From Planococcus sp. MB-3u-03 (GTDB taxonomy: Bacteria > Bacillota > Bacilli > Bacillales_A > Planococcaceae): a stretch of 64,000 nucleotides of DNA. Shown piece by piece: positions 17,193 to 27,924 of the stretch (its first letter is position 1; every line of letters starts with the position of its first letter). The DNA lies in NCBI RefSeq assembly GCF_002833405.1, contig NZ_CP025135.1, forward strand, positions 539,501-603,500, read 5' to 3'. A model generated the notes under the pieces. That model made no database searches. It worked only from the letters and a program-made list of their open reading frames with translations, and was not told the origin of the DNA. The translations under genes and the position numbers were made by a program.

Positions 17193-19037
17193 ATGTTATT
17201 AGATGAACTGAAAAAACGAATGCTGACGGCGGACGGCGCCATGGGAACGCTGTTGTACTCCTACGGCATCGAATACTGCAACGAGGAATTGAACATCCAG
17301 CGACCGGAAGTGATCGAGAAGATCCACCGCGATTATATCGCAGCCGGGGCGGATATCATCCAAACGAACACATACGGGGCGAACGCCCATAAACTGGCGC
17401 GCTACGGGCTCGAAGAACAGACCGAAGCGATCAATAAAGCAGCGATCGCCATCGCCAATAAAGCCGCAAAAGACGGCGGACAGTTTGTCGTCGGCACGAT
17501 CGGCGGCATCCGAGGCATCCGCAAAAGCGATGCGACTTTGGATGAGATCGTCGCCATGGTCGACCAGCAAGCCCAGCATCTATTGTCCGGCAATCCGGAC
17601 GGCTTATTGCTGGAAACTTATTACGATTTCGAGGAACTGGCGGCGACCGTCAGCCATCTGAAGAAACTGACCGACGCCCCGCTCATCGCGCAATTATCGA
17701 TGCACGAACCCGGCATCTTGCAAAACGGCATGAGCTTGAACGAAGGATTGAAACGTCTCGACGCGCTCGGTGCGGAAATTGTCGGCGTCAACTGCCGCCT
17801 TGGACCGCACCATACGATCCAAGCGTTCGAAGGCGTCGAACTTCCGGAAAAAGCCTTTTTGTCGGCTTACCCGAACGCTTCGCTTTTGGATATCGAAGAC
17901 GGGCGCATCGTCTATGAATCGGAAGCCGATTATTTCGGCCGTGCGGCATTGCTTTTGCGTGAAGAAGGCGTCCGGTTGATTGGCGGCTGCTGCGGCACGA
18001 CGCCGAAGCATATCGAAGCGGTGAAAAAACGCATCGGCCATCTGCAGCCGATTACCGAAAAGAAAGTCGAAGAGAAAAAACCGATCGTCATCCGCGAAGC
18101 AGAAGCCTTGAAAGACAAGCCTTTACACGAAAAAGCGAAAACCGAACGGACGATCATCGTCGAACTCGATACGCCGCGCCATTTGGATATCGATAAATTC
18201 CTCGAAGGTTCAAAAGCATTGGATGCAGAAGGCATTGACGCCATCACGATGGCCGATAATTCACTCGCCTCTCCGCGCATCAGCAATATGGCGATGGGCT
18301 CGATCATCAAGCGTAAGCAAGACGTCAGACCTCTAGCGCATATCACCTGCAGAGACCGCAACCTGATCGGCCTGCAATCGCATATTATGGGACTGAATGC
18401 ACTCGGCATCCACGACATACTTGCCGTCACGGGCGATCCGACAAAAGTTGGCGATTTCCCGGGCGCGACAAGCGTCTATGATGTATCGAGCATGGAATTG
18501 ATCCAGCTCATCAAAAAACTCAACGAAGGCATTTCATTCTCCGGGAAACCATTGCGGAAAAAAGCGAATTTCTCTGTCGCCGCCGCGTTCAACCCGAACG
18601 TTCGCGTCGTGGAGCGGGCTGTAGCAAGGCTCGAGAAGAAAATTGAAGCCGGGGCAGATTATTTCATTTCACAACCAGTTTATACGAAAGAGAAAATCAT
18701 CGAGATCCACGAGGCGACAAAGCATTTGGACACGCCGATTTTCCTTGGGGTCATGCCGCTGACGAGCATACGCAGCGCCGATTTCCTGCATAACGAAGTG
18801 CCGGGCATCAAATTGTCGGAAGAGGCACTTGACCGCATGCGGGCTTGCGGCGAAGACAAGGAAAAAGCGACGGCGGAAGGCATCCAGATCGCGAAAGAAT
18901 TGATCGATACCGCAGCGGAACTGTTCAACGGCATTTATTTGATCACGCCATTTGTACGCTACGACATGACGGTGGAATTGATTCGCCACATCCGACAACT
19001 AGATTTAAAGAAAGCGAGCGATCGTGCCTATGCCTAA
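17193..19037 (+). CDS. yitJ: Bifunctional homocysteine S-methyltransferase / methylenetetrahydrofolate reductase
   Basis: A 614-residue fusion. The homocysteine S-methyltransferase half (about 1-290) starts LTADGAMGTLLYSYG and carries the zinc cysteines in VGVNCRLGPHH and IGGCCGTTPKHIEA. After a charged linker, the methylenetetrahydrofolate reductase half (about 320-605) has ITMADNSLASPRISNMAMGS, HITCRDRNLIGLQSHIMG, ILAVTGDPTKVGD and FISQPVYTKE. It makes 5-methyl-THF and a methyl-acceptor domain, matching B. subtilis YitJ. I chose the ATG at 17193 with GGAGGA 6 bases upstream; an in-frame upstream start would lie inside the riboswitch. It overlaps metH by 8 bases. Confidence 0.93.
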   Translation: MLLDELKKRMLTADGAMGTLLYSYGIEYCNEELNIQRPEVIEKIHRDYIAAGADIIQTNTYGANAHKLARYGLEEQTEAINKAAIAIANKAAKDGGQFVVGTIGGIRGIRKSDATLDEIVAMVDQQAQHLLSGNPDGLLLETYYDFEELAATVSHLKKLTDAPLIAQLSMHEPGILQNGMSLNEGLKRLDALGAEIVGVNCRLGPHHTIQAFEGVELPEKAFLSAYPNASLLDIEDGRIVYESEADYFGRAALLLREEGVRLIGGCCGTTPKHIEAVKKRIGHLQPITEKKVEEKKPIVIREAEALKDKPLHEKAKTERTIIVELDTPRHLDIDKFLEGSKALDAEGIDAITMADNSLASPRISNMAMGSIIKRKQDVRPLAHITCRDRNLIGLQSHIMGLNALGIHDILAVTGDPTKVGDFPGATSVYDVSSMELIQLIKKLNEGISFSGKPLRKKANFSVAAAFNPNVRVVERAVARLEKKIEAGADYFISQPVYTKEKIIEIHEATKHLDTPIFLGVMPLTSIRSADFLHNEVPGIKLSEEALDRMRACGEDKEKATAEGIQIAKELIDTAAELFNGIYLITPFVRYDMTVELIRHIRQLDLKKASDRAYA

Positions 19038-22000
19038 ACATCTAATTGAACAGCAACTCGAAAAACGCATCCTTATCATCGACGGTGCAATGGGGACGAT
19101 GATCCAAAATGCGGACCTATCCGCGGAAGATTTCGGCGGCGAGGAGTACGACGGCTGCAACGAATACTTGAATATTATCCGTCCCGATGTGCTTGAAGGG
19201 GTGCACGACGCTTATTTGGAAGCGGGCGCAGACATCATCTGCACGAACACATTCGGCGGCACGCCAGTCGTTTTGGATGAATACGGGCTCGGCCATCGTG
19301 CAGCGGAAATCAATAAAAAGCGGTCGAAATCGCCAAAATCAGCCAAGCGAAATATTCGACGCCGGAATGGCCGCGCTTTGTTGCGGGTGCACTCGGCCCG
19401 ACGACGAAAACTTTGTCGGTAACGGGCGGCATTACATTCGACGAATTAAAAACCGATTTCCAGGTGCAGGCGAAAGCCTTGATCGAAGGCGGCGCGGATC
19501 TATTATTGCTGGAGACGAGCCAGGATATGCTCAATGTCAAAGCGGCGACGATTGCGATACGCGATGCCTTTGAAGAAACCGGAGTGGAATTGCCGGTGAT
19601 GATTTCAGGGACGATCGAACCGATGGGCACAACGCTTGCGGGACAGACGATTGAAGCCTTTTACGTGTCGATCGAACATATCAAGCCGCTTTCTGTCGGT
19701 TTGAACTGTGCGACAGGGCCGGAATTCATGACCGATCATTTGCGTTCGCTGTCTGAACTGTCGACAGGCTATGTCAGCTGCTACCCGAACGCCGGTCTGC
19801 CGGACGAGGAAGGGCATTACCACGAAACGCCAGAATCCTTATCGAAAAAATTGCGCGGCTTTGCTGAAAAAGGCTGGCTCAATGTCGTCGGCGGCTGTTG
19901 CGGCACGACACCAGCACATATTGCGGCGGTGCGTGAAGCGGTCGACGGGCTGGCTCCGCGCGAGCGCAATGAAACGAGCCATGGCCATGCGGTGTCCGGC
20001 ATTGAAGTGCTTGAATACGACGATTCGATGCGCCCGCTGTTTGTCGGCGAACGCACGAATGTCATCGGCTCGCGCAAATTCAAGCGGCTCATTATCGAAG
20101 GGAAATTCGAGGAAGCGGCGGAAATTGCCCGCGCCCAAGTGAAGAACGGGGCGCACGTCATCGATATTTGCCTGGCGAACCCGGACCGCGAAGAACTTGA
20201 AGATATGGCGGCATTCATGCAGGAAGTCGTCAAAAAAGTGAAAGTGCCGCTCGTCATCGACTCTACGGACGAAGACGTCATCGAAGCTTCGCTGAAATTC
20301 TCCCAGGGCAAAGCGATCATCAACTCGATCAATTTGGAAGACGGAGAAGAACGTTTCGATGCAGTCATGCCGCTAGTGAAAAAATACGGCGCTTCGGTCG
20401 TCGTCGGCACAATCGATGAAGTCGGCATGGCGGTCACGCGTGAGCGCAAACTCGAAATTGCAGAACGCTCGTATCAATTGCTGACGGAAAAATGGGGACT
20501 CGCCCCGGAAGACATCATTTTCGATCCGCTCGTGTTCCCGGTCGGAACAGGCGACGAGCAATACATCGGCTCGGCGGTTGAAACGGTGGAAGGCATCCGC
20601 CTCATCAAGGCAAAGCTGCCGCGCGCGTTGACGATACTCGGCGTGTCGAATGTGTCGTTCGGCTTGCCGCCGGTCGGCCGCGAAGTATTGAACGCCGTTT
20701 ATCTATACCATTGCACGCAAGCGGGGCTTGATTACGCAATCGTCAATACCGAGAAGCTCGAGCGCTTTGCGTCGATTCCGAAAGAAGAAGTGAAGATGGC
20801 GGAAGAGCTATTGTTCGAGACGACCGATAAGAACTTGGCGGACTTCACGGATTTCTACCGCGATAAGAAAAAGGAAAAAACCGAGGACGATATTCCGGAT
20901 ACCGTGCCGGAGCGCCTCGCTTACTATATTTTAGAAGGCACGAAAGAAGGGCTCATCCCTGATCTTGAAAAAGCGCGGGAGATGTATGAAGATCCGCTCG
21001 AGATCATCAATGGCCCGCTCATGGAAGGCATGGCCGAAGTCGGGCGCTTGTTTAACGACAACCAGCTGATCGTCGCGGAAGTGCTGCAATCAGCCGGCGT
21101 TATGAAAGCTGCTGTGTCGTATCTCGAAGGCTTTATGGAAAAGAAAGCGGACGATAGCGGCAAAGGCAAGGTCATTCTCGCGACTGTCAAAGGCGATGTC
21201 CATGATATCGGCAAAAACCTGGTCGACATCATCTTGTCGAACAACGGCTTTAAAGTGATCGATATCGGCATCAAAGTGACGCCAGCCGCTCTTATCGAAG
21301 TGATTCGCAAAGAACAGCCGGATATCGTCGGCTTGTCGGGGCTGCTTGTGAAATCCGCCAAGCAGATGGTGCTGACAGCACAGGATTTCCGTGAAGCGGA
21401 TATCGATGTGCCGATTTTAGTCGGTGGCGCAGCTTTGTCCCGACGCTTTACCGAAACGAAAATCGCCGCCGAATACAACGGCCCGGTCATTTACGCCAAA
21501 GACGCGATGCAAGGGCTGGACCTCGCGAACCGTCTGCAAAGCGGTGCCGGCAAAGCGGTCTTGCTCGAAGAACTCGGCGCCCAACAGGAAAAGCGCCAAG
21601 CACAAGATGCGGCGCGCGCAGAAAAAGGCGCCGTCGCCATTTTGGAAAAGCCGGTCAAGACCGTACGCGAAGATGCGCCTGTTTACGTGCCGAACGATTT
21701 GCGCAGGCATGTATCGAAAGAGTATTCAGTGGCGCACTTGTATCCGTACGTCAATATGCGCACATTGATTGGCCATCACTTGGGGCTCCGCGGCTATAGC
21801 GACAAACTGTTGCAGCAAGGCGATACACGGGCGGTTGAACTGCACGAACTCGCGACGAAGTTTCTCCAGTCAGGGCTGCTGAAGCCTGCAGGAATGTATC
21901 AATTCTTCCCGGCGCAATCGGACGGAGACGATGTCATCATCTACGACCCGAAAGACGCCAAGAGGGAAATCGAGCGCTTCACGTTCCCGCGCCAAGCTAA

Positions 22001-22466
22001 AGCGCCGTTCCTTTGTCTGGCCGATTATTTGAAATCGACCGCGAGCGGCGAGATGGATTACGTGGCGTTCATGCAAGTGACGGCAGGGCACGGCGTCCGC
22101 AATGAAGCGACACGCTTGAAAGAGGCGGGCCGTTTCCTGGAAAGCCATGCGCTGCAAGCGACCGCTTTGGAACTAGCGGAAGGTTTCGCAGAGCGCATGC
22201 ATCAGGAAATCCGCGACCAATGGGGCTTCCCGGACGCAACGGACTTCTCAATGCGCGACCGGTTCGCGGCGAAATACCAAGGCCAGCGCTTCTCGTTCGG
22301 CTACCCCGCCTGCCCGAATCTGGAAGACCAGGCGAAACTGTTTGGCCTCATCAAACCGGAAGACATCGGCGTCCACTTGACGGAAGAATTCATGATGGAC
22401 CCGGAAGCATCGGTATCAGCGATCGTCTTCGCCCACCCGGATGCGCGTTATTTCAATGTAGAATAA
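19030..22466 (+). pseudogene. metH: Cobalamin-dependent methionine synthase, single-base frameshift
   Basis: Encodes about 1,145 residues if one base is restored. The domains are homocysteine-binding (about 1-320, GVNCRLGP-like cysteine site and GGCCGTTPAHI), pterin-binding (FVGERTNVIGSRKF), cobalamin-binding (KGDVHDIGKNLVDIIL, the DxHxxG signature) and activation (FSFGYPACPNLEDQ). The first frame ends as HRAAEINKKRSKSPK; adding one A to the A5 run at 19315-19319 restores the family-like [40 protein letters not shown]. Without it the protein stops at about 131 residues. Everything else looks intact, so a consensus error or recent mutation is likely. It is translationally coupled to yitJ under the SAM riboswitch; a GTG at 19024 is an alternative start. 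Confidence 0.88.
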
Positions 22467-22470
22467 TGGA

Positions 22471-22498
22471 AACGGACCAGGGAAGCCTGGTCCGTTTT
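22471..22498 (+). terminator. Intrinsic terminator after metH
   Basis: AACGGACCAGG pairs with CCTGGTCCGTT across GAAG, followed by TTAATT. Confidence 0.85.
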
Positions 22499-22735
22499 AA
22501 TTGTTTCAAAGAAGTAATTACTGTCGAAACTCATGGTAAGAGTAGATACTGTTATCAGATTAAAAGATCAATGATGAAGCTAAGTGGTTTGGAGAAGTGT
22601 CTGCCCGGAAAACCTTTTGCTCAATAATGCTGCGCATTACTTCGCAAAGATAATGTCTCACGTAGTTCGACCTTATCTTTTCTATGGGCTCGAGTGGTAT
22701 GATGAAGAATAGAGATTAAAAGGAGGTGCGGACGT

Positions 22736-23737
22736 ATGACCGTCTTGAATATTTTGGATTACTCGCCGATTGATGAAGGCGAAACGGCAGCTTCCGCGCT
22801 TCGCTCAACTGCGGAATTGGCGAAATTGGCAGATCGATTGGGATATAAACGCTATTGGGTCGCGGAACACCATCAAGTGTTTTCAGTTGCCGGCAGTACG
22901 CCGGAAATGCTCATGATGCACCTCGCGACACTGACCGAACGCATCCGTATCGGCTCGGGCGGCGTCATGCTGCCGCATTACAGCGCCTATAAAGTGGCGG
23001 AGAATTTCCGTCTGCTTGAAGCGCTGCACCCGAACCGGATCGATCTCGGCGTCGGGCGTTCCCCGAGCTTCCGGCTCGTCAACCAGGCACTCAATGAATC
23101 GAAAGGCAAGCGCGTTCCGTATGCCCAGCAGCTCATCGACCTGGAAAAATATTTCACCGACGATGTGGATAGCGACCACCGATTCCAGAAACTGAAAGCG
23201 ACACCGATCACGGAGACAGCGCCTGAATTGTGGCTGCTCGGTACAGGTGAAGGCTCTGCGAAACTCGCGGCGGAACAGGGCATGGCTTATGCCTATGCTC
23301 ATTTCGCCCGCCCTGAAAAAGCGGGAATCGATGCGATCGACCGCTACCGCGAGACGTTCATCCCGTCCGGATTGCGTGAGCAGCCGTATGTCGCCATTGC
23401 TGTTTTCGCCATTGTTGGCGAGACGGAAGAACAAGCCGAACAGCTCGCCAAAGCATTCGATTTGTGGCTGTTGTTCGTCGAATCGGATTTCCAGCCGCCG
23501 TATTATCCATCGGTCGAAACGGCTCAAAAGCGGCGGCTCAGTGCAGTCGAGCAAGAACGCGTCGAGCGCAACCGGAGCCGCATGCTCGTCGGCACGGCTG
23601 AACAAGTCAAGCAGCAAATTGAAACGGTTGCCGGCCAGTTCGGAGCTGATGAAATCACCATCATCCCGAATATTGCCGGCCATCAAGCGCGTATAGATAC
23701 TGTGCGTTTGCTGGCTGAAGCATTTGATATGCAGTGA
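22736..23737 (+). CDS. Luciferase-like FMN monooxygenase (MsnO8/YwcH-like)
   Basis: A 333-residue luciferase-like monooxygenase. Signatures are LDYSPIDEGETAASALRSTAELAKLADRLGYKRYWVAEHHQVFSVAGSTPEMLM (about 7-60), IRIGSGGVMLPHYSAYKVAENFRLLEALHPNRIDLGVGRSPS (about 70-112) and the C-terminal MLVGTAEQVKQQIE. The subgroup resembles B. subtilis YwcH and MsnO8-type enzymes. The substrate is unknown; it needs reduced FMN. AAAGGAGGTG precedes the ATG. It is the third flavin monooxygenase-type gene in the first 24 kb but has no S-box leader of its own; about 240 bases of non-coding DNA separate it from the metH terminator. Confidence 0.85.
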   Translation: MTVLNILDYSPIDEGETAASALRSTAELAKLADRLGYKRYWVAEHHQVFSVAGSTPEMLMMHLATLTERIRIGSGGVMLPHYSAYKVAENFRLLEALHPNRIDLGVGRSPSFRLVNQALNESKGKRVPYAQQLIDLEKYFTDDVDSDHRFQKLKATPITETAPELWLLGTGEGSAKLAAEQGMAYAYAHFARPEKAGIDAIDRYRETFIPSGLREQPYVAIAVFAIVGETEEQAEQLAKAFDLWLLFVESDFQPPYYPSVETAQKRRLSAVEQERVERNRSRMLVGTAEQVKQQIETVAGQFGADEITIIPNIAGHQARIDTVRLLAEAFDMQ

Positions 23738-23877
23738 AACTATTAAGAAATCCAATATAAGCCAGGATTTCTTAGTATTTTCCTGATAACGGGATAGTTT
23801 AGGTGAATAAGTATTCGGAAAAATCTATAAAAACTGAGAATATGCAATATTGCCTTTTATTTAAGGAAATTGTCCTT

Positions 23878-23883
23878 TATAAT
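23878..23883 (+). promoter_or_regulatory. Consensus -10 hexamer before the TRAP operon
   Basis: TATAAT at 23878-23883. The best -35 at 17-base spacing is TTTTAT (23855-23860), which is weak, so an activator may be needed. Confidence 0.4.
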
Positions 23884-23911
23884 AGTGAAAAAGCTATTAG
23901 GAGGAGAACAT

Positions 23912-24892
23912 ATGAACAAATATAAATTAAGCGCTTTCACGGCTGTAGTCGCTGGCGCTATGACGCTTGCTGCATGCGGCGGTGGTGAAGAATCAGGATC
24001 CGGCGGCGAGGGCGGCGGCGAAGGCCTCGAATCGAATATCGTGACGATTGCAACGGGCGGTGCATCCGGCCCTTATAACATCATCGGTTCAACACTTGCC
24101 GATGTTTACAGTAATGAGTACGGCGTGAACTCGCGTACACAGACGACCGGTGCGTCCGTTGAAAACGTTAACTTAATGAAAGAAGACAAAATTGAAATGG
24201 CATTTACGATGAGCGACGTCGTCAGCCAAGCGGTTGAAGGCGAAGAAAGCTTCACAGAGCCGACTGATAAAATTAGCCAAATTGCAGCACTTTACCCGAA
24301 CTATGTGCAGATCGTAACGACCGCTGAATCCGGCATCGAAACTTTCGATGACCTGGTCGGCAAACGCATCGCAGTCGGTGACCAAAACTCCGGCGTTGAA
24401 GTCAATGCCCGCACTCTTCTTGAAGGCCACGGCATCACATACGACGACATCCAGGTTGATTACCTCGGTTATGCAGAAGCGGCTGACGGCTTGCGTGCCG
24501 GCCAATTGGACGCAGCATTTTTGACGAGCGGCTTGCCGAACGCATCGCTACTGGAGCTTTCGGAAACACTGGATATCCGTATGGTGTCGATTGACCCTGC
24601 CGATGTTGAGGAAATTGCCCAGGATCAAAGTTATTTCGTCGCGCTTGATATCCCTGCAGACACATACGGAAATGAAGAAGCGGTTCCGACTGCAGCGATC
24701 ATGAACGCCTTGGTCGTCCGTTCGGATATGAGCGAAGACGATGTTTATAAATTGACGCAGACTTTCTTCGACAACTTGGAAACACTCGGGAATTCCCACC
24801 AGGCAGCAACCGACATCACACTTGAAGAAGCACAAGAAGGGCTAGTGGCGCCATTGCACCCAGGCGCTGAACGCTACTATAGTGAACAATAA
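23912..24892 (+). CDS. TAXI-family TRAP transporter substrate-binding lipoprotein
   Basis: A 326-residue secreted substrate-binding protein of the TAXI (TRAP-associated extracytoplasmic immunogenic) family. It has a signal peptide with lipobox LAAC near residue 20, a glycine-rich linker, then VTIATGGASGPYNIIGSTLADVY. Further family features are EMAFTMSDVVSQAVEG, KRIAVGDQNSGVEVNARTLLEGHGI and DAAFLTSGLPNASL. The substrate in this family is usually a dicarboxylate or amino acid such as glutamate. The ATG at 23912 follows AGGAGGAG. First gene of a three-gene operon with a DUF1850 protein and the fused TRAP permease. Confidence 0.92.
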   Translation: MNKYKLSAFTAVVAGAMTLAACGGGEESGSGGEGGGEGLESNIVTIATGGASGPYNIIGSTLADVYSNEYGVNSRTQTTGASVENVNLMKEDKIEMAFTMSDVVSQAVEGEESFTEPTDKISQIAALYPNYVQIVTTAESGIETFDDLVGKRIAVGDQNSGVEVNARTLLEGHGITYDDIQVDYLGYAEAADGLRAGQLDAAFLTSGLPNASLLELSETLDIRMVSIDPADVEEIAQDQSYFVALDIPADTYGNEEAVPTAAIMNALVVRSDMSEDDVYKLTQTFFDNLETLGNSHQAATDITLEEAQEGLVAPLHPGAERYYSEQ

Positions 24893-25349
24893 AAAGCTTT
24901 TGTGGGGAGGAGCATTCATTGCGGTGCTCCTTTTTTTCCTGCTAATAAAACTGCCGGTCATTGCCTTTGAAACAGATGGCGAGCGGTTTTATTTGAAGGA
25001 AGAGGCGTTCGAATTGTCGTGGATTCATTCAGTTGAAAAAGAAGAATGGCGCGAATACTACGAACGCAACGGGCAGACGCTGTTGTTGACGGAAACCCAT
25101 TTCAAGACATTCGGCGCAGGGGTGCCGTCAGATGGCACAATTTTGCCATCCGATGACGGATTCGTCCATATGCAAATCGACCGGGAATTTGAAGAACTGA
25201 ATTTGACCGTTTCGGAAAATGCCCACACCTTAATACGCGCAGGCGGCCGGGAAATCCCGCTTTACGCTTTAACCGATGATTATGAAACATTCCGCATTTC
25301 GGTCGAGTATATTCATTTATGGAATTATGTAGGAGGGAAGATATTATGA
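24882..25349 (+). CDS. DUF1850 protein of the TAXI-TRAP operon
   Basis: A 155-residue protein with one N-terminal membrane helix (about 6-24) and an extracytoplasmic domain typical of DUF1850: LSWIHSVEKEEWREYYER and ETHFKTFGAGVPSDG. Such proteins are encoded beside TAXI-type TRAP transporters, with unknown role. The GTG start at 24882 lies inside the end of the TAXI gene (11-base overlap), and its stop overlaps the permease ATG, so translation of all three is coupled. Confidence 0.87.
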   Translation: MNNKKLLWGGAFIAVLLFFLLIKLPVIAFETDGERFYLKEEAFELSWIHSVEKEEWREYYERNGQTLLLTETHFKTFGAGVPSDGTILPSDDGFVHMQIDREFEELNLTVSENAHTLIRAGGREIPLYALTDDYETFRISVEYIHLWNYVGGKIL

Positions 25350-27373
25350 CCAAAGACAACCGGGATTTAGATGTTGAGAGCGTCTCGGCACATACAGAAG
25401 ATAAAAACGTCAGCCAGGAAGTGCTGGAGAAATACGATACGGACGCCAAAGTCCGCAAATTGCGCAATCGCAATATCGTCTTTGCCATTGCGGCAATCGC
25501 TATCGCGTACTCCTTGTATCACCTTTGGGTGACATTCAATCCGCTGCCTGCACTTCAGGCGCGCTCGATTCACGTAGCCGTCGGGATGGGGCTTGTGTTC
25601 CTGGTCTATCCGGCATTCAAAAAGCAGGACAAGACGCGCATCCCATTCTATGATTGGATTTTGTTCTTATTCAGTTTGGCGACCGCGGGGTACTTGATCT
25701 ATGAATACGAAGCGATCATGACGACGCGTGGCGGGATTCCGAATACGCTCGACATCATCATGGCCATCGCGACTGTCGTCCTGGTACTCGAAGCTGCGCG
25801 CCGCGTGACTGGCATTATCCTGCCGATCCTCGCGCTCGTGTTCCTCGTCTATCCGTTCATCAGCCACAATCTGTGGATGCCGGATATGCTCATGACGCGC
25901 CCGTTTGATCTCGGCGATATTTTCGGCCAGTTGTATTTGAAGACGGAAGGTTTGTACTCGACGGCGATTTCCGCCTCCTTGCAATTCATTTTCCTGTTCA
26001 TCCTATTTGGCGCGTTCCTCGCGAAATCGGGGATGGGCCAATTGTTCAATGATTTGGCGATGGCGCTTGCCGGATCCAAGCAGGGCGGACCGGCAAAAGT
26101 GGCGGTCATCTCGTCTGGATTTATGGGAAGCATCAACGGCTCCGCGATTGCAAACGTCGTCGGAACCGGCGCATTCACCATTCCCTTAATGAAAAAAATT
26201 GGCTACAATAAAAACTTTGCAGGCGCCGTTGAGGCAAGCGCCTCGGTCGGCGGACAGATTTTGCCGCCGATCATGGGCGCCAGTGCCTTCATCATGGCGG
26301 AAACGACAGGCATCGCCTACGGCACGATTGCGCTCGCCGCACTCTTGCCAGCGGTCCTGTATTTCCTCGGCGTCATCATGCAAGTCCATTTCCGCGCCGG
26401 CAAAGACAGCTTACGCGGGATTCCGAAAGCTGACTTGCCGCGCACCAAAGAAGTATTGAAAGAAAAAGGGCATCTGCTATTGCCGATTGTGGGGCTTGTG
26501 TTCATGCTCTATACCGGCATGCCGATTGCTTATGCCGCTTTCTACACAATCGTCCTGACAGTCGTCGTCGCGGCTTTCCGAAAATCGACGCGCATGGGCG
26601 TACGCGATATCCTCGAAGCGCTTGAAAACGGCGCGCGCCAATCGCTTTCCGTCATGATCGCCTGTGCGGTCGTCGGAATCATCATCGGCGTCGTCAGCCT
26701 GACAAGCTTCGGAACGGTCATGACTTCTGCCATCACGGCGTTCGGTGCAGGATCCCTGTTCTGGACTTTGTTCCTGACGATGCTCGCCTCCATCGTACTT
26801 GGCATGGGCTTGCCGTCCATCCCGGCGTATATCATCACAGCGACCATGACAGCACCGGCACTTGCTGAATTCGGCATCCCGGTTCTCGTTGCGCATTTGT
26901 TCGTGTTCTACTTTGGGATTTTCGCGAACATCACGCCTCCTGTCGCGCTGGCCGCCTTCGCGGGTGCCGGGGTGTCCGGAGGGGATCCGATGCGAACCGG
27001 CTTCAATGCTTTGAAGCTTGCCATCGCCGGGTTTATCATTCCATATCTGTTTGTCTACAATCCAGCGATGCTAATGATCGATACGACGGATGTGGCCGTC
27101 AACGCGACAGAATTCGCCTTGCCGCCAATACTCGAGATCGTCATGATCACGGTGACGGCGATTATCGGAATCATCGCACTCAGTGCTGCAGCAGAAGGCT
27201 ATTTCCAAACGCGCATGAATGTCGTGACGCGGATCCTGCTCGGCGCCGGTGCATTGATGACGATCTTCCCGGAAACCTTGACGGACACGATCGGCTTAAT
27301 CATCGTGCTCGGAATCTTCGCTTTGAATTACATGAATGCACGCAAGAAAAATCAGGCCGCAAACACGGCCTGA
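25346..27373 (+). CDS. TRAP transporter permease, fused 4TM/12TM subunits
   Basis: A 675-residue membrane protein combining the small (DctQ-like) and large (DctM-like) TRAP subunits, the usual form in TAXI systems. About 60 cytoplasmic residues come first, then some 16 or more membrane segments. Motifs include SGFMGSINGSAIANVVGTGAFTIPLMKKIGY, EASASVGGQILPPIMGASAFIMAE, GMGLPSIPAYIITA and NITPPVALAAFAGAG. It drives sodium- or proton-coupled uptake of the ligand bound by the TAXI protein. The ATG at 25346 follows AGGAGGG. A strong terminator ends the operon. Confidence 0.93.
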   Translation: MTKDNRDLDVESVSAHTEDKNVSQEVLEKYDTDAKVRKLRNRNIVFAIAAIAIAYSLYHLWVTFNPLPALQARSIHVAVGMGLVFLVYPAFKKQDKTRIPFYDWILFLFSLATAGYLIYEYEAIMTTRGGIPNTLDIIMAIATVVLVLEAARRVTGIILPILALVFLVYPFISHNLWMPDMLMTRPFDLGDIFGQLYLKTEGLYSTAISASLQFIFLFILFGAFLAKSGMGQLFNDLAMALAGSKQGGPAKVAVISSGFMGSINGSAIANVVGTGAFTIPLMKKIGYNKNFAGAVEASASVGGQILPPIMGASAFIMAETTGIAYGTIALAALLPAVLYFLGVIMQVHFRAGKDSLRGIPKADLPRTKEVLKEKGHLLLPIVGLVFMLYTGMPIAYAAFYTIVLTVVVAAFRKSTRMGVRDILEALENGARQSLSVMIACAVVGIIIGVVSLTSFGTVMTSAITAFGAGSLFWTLFLTMLASIVLGMGLPSIPAYIITATMTAPALAEFGIPVLVAHLFVFYFGIFANITPPVALAAFAGAGVSGGDPMRTGFNALKLAIAGFIIPYLFVYNPAMLMIDTTDVAVNATEFALPPILEIVMITVTAIIGIIALSAAAEGYFQTRMNVVTRILLGAGALMTIFPETLTDTIGLIIVLGIFALNYMNARKKNQAANTA

Positions 27374-27384
27374 TGAATGAAGTG

Positions 27385-27416
27385 AACCCGCCAGGAAAAT
27401 TTCTGGCGGGTTTTTG
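27385..27416 (+). terminator. Intrinsic terminator after the TRAP operon
   Basis: AACCCGCCAG pairs with CTGGCGGGTT across a short AT-rich loop, followed by TTTTG. Confidence 0.9.
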
Positions 27417-27488
27417 TGCTTTAATCGTATGCTGAGTGACGAAGTGGCAAATCTTTTAAGAGAAGTAAGTAAGCGAGTGAGTAGAATA

Positions 27489-27750
27489 GCTTGCGCTATT
27501 AGACTGCGTTGCAGGGGGCTGCTTGAGGCTCGCAGGATGTGAGTCATGCAGCTGATGCGACAGGACGTCGCGCTTTCAGCTGCCCGGGTATGGGGCGGGT
27601 GCCCGGCCAACGTGCCAAAGAAAAAAAGCCTGCGACATATCTGCAAGCAGATATGTCGCAAATGAATAAGCTCAGCTCCCCTTCACTTATTCATTCGCGC
27701 GGTCCCACAGGCGTCAGCCCCCTCCACTTCGTCTTTAGTTTTAGAGCGTA
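27489..27750 (-). repeat. Dispersed intergenic repeat, family C, copy 1
   Basis: Read on the minus strand it starts ACTAAAGACGAAGTGGAGG and ends AACGCAGTCTAATAGCGCAA, matching copies at 51031-51268 and 57327-57480. It contains a 65-base block (27519-27588) nearly identical to copy 2. It also holds an AT-rich hairpin module (27631-27700) that copy 2 lacks but family A copy 2 has. It fills most of the gap between the TRAP operon and the CDF gene; I see no gene in it. Confidence 0.85.
27631..27660. repeat. Perfect palindrome inside repeat C1
   Basis: A 14-base arm TGCGACATATCTGC, two bases, and its exact complement, ending at 27660. A diverged counterpart lies at about 34075-34102 inside repeat A2. 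Confidence 0.9.
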
Positions 27751-27924
27751 AGATTGTTTCTTCAGTTTTAAAGTGAATTGTGGAAGTGCATCATATTCTA
27801 TAGTTTTCTTCAAACAGCTCGAAGAATGAAGTATCAGATATCTCGATCCGTTAAACAAACCAACAAACTTAACCCATTCAACGGTCGGCTTTTCAGACGT
27901 GCCATCTCAGGAAGCGGTTGTTTC

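Noticed and set aside
27539..27751. Short open frames inside repeat C1
   Set aside because: They lie wholly in repeat DNA and are not kept in the other copies.
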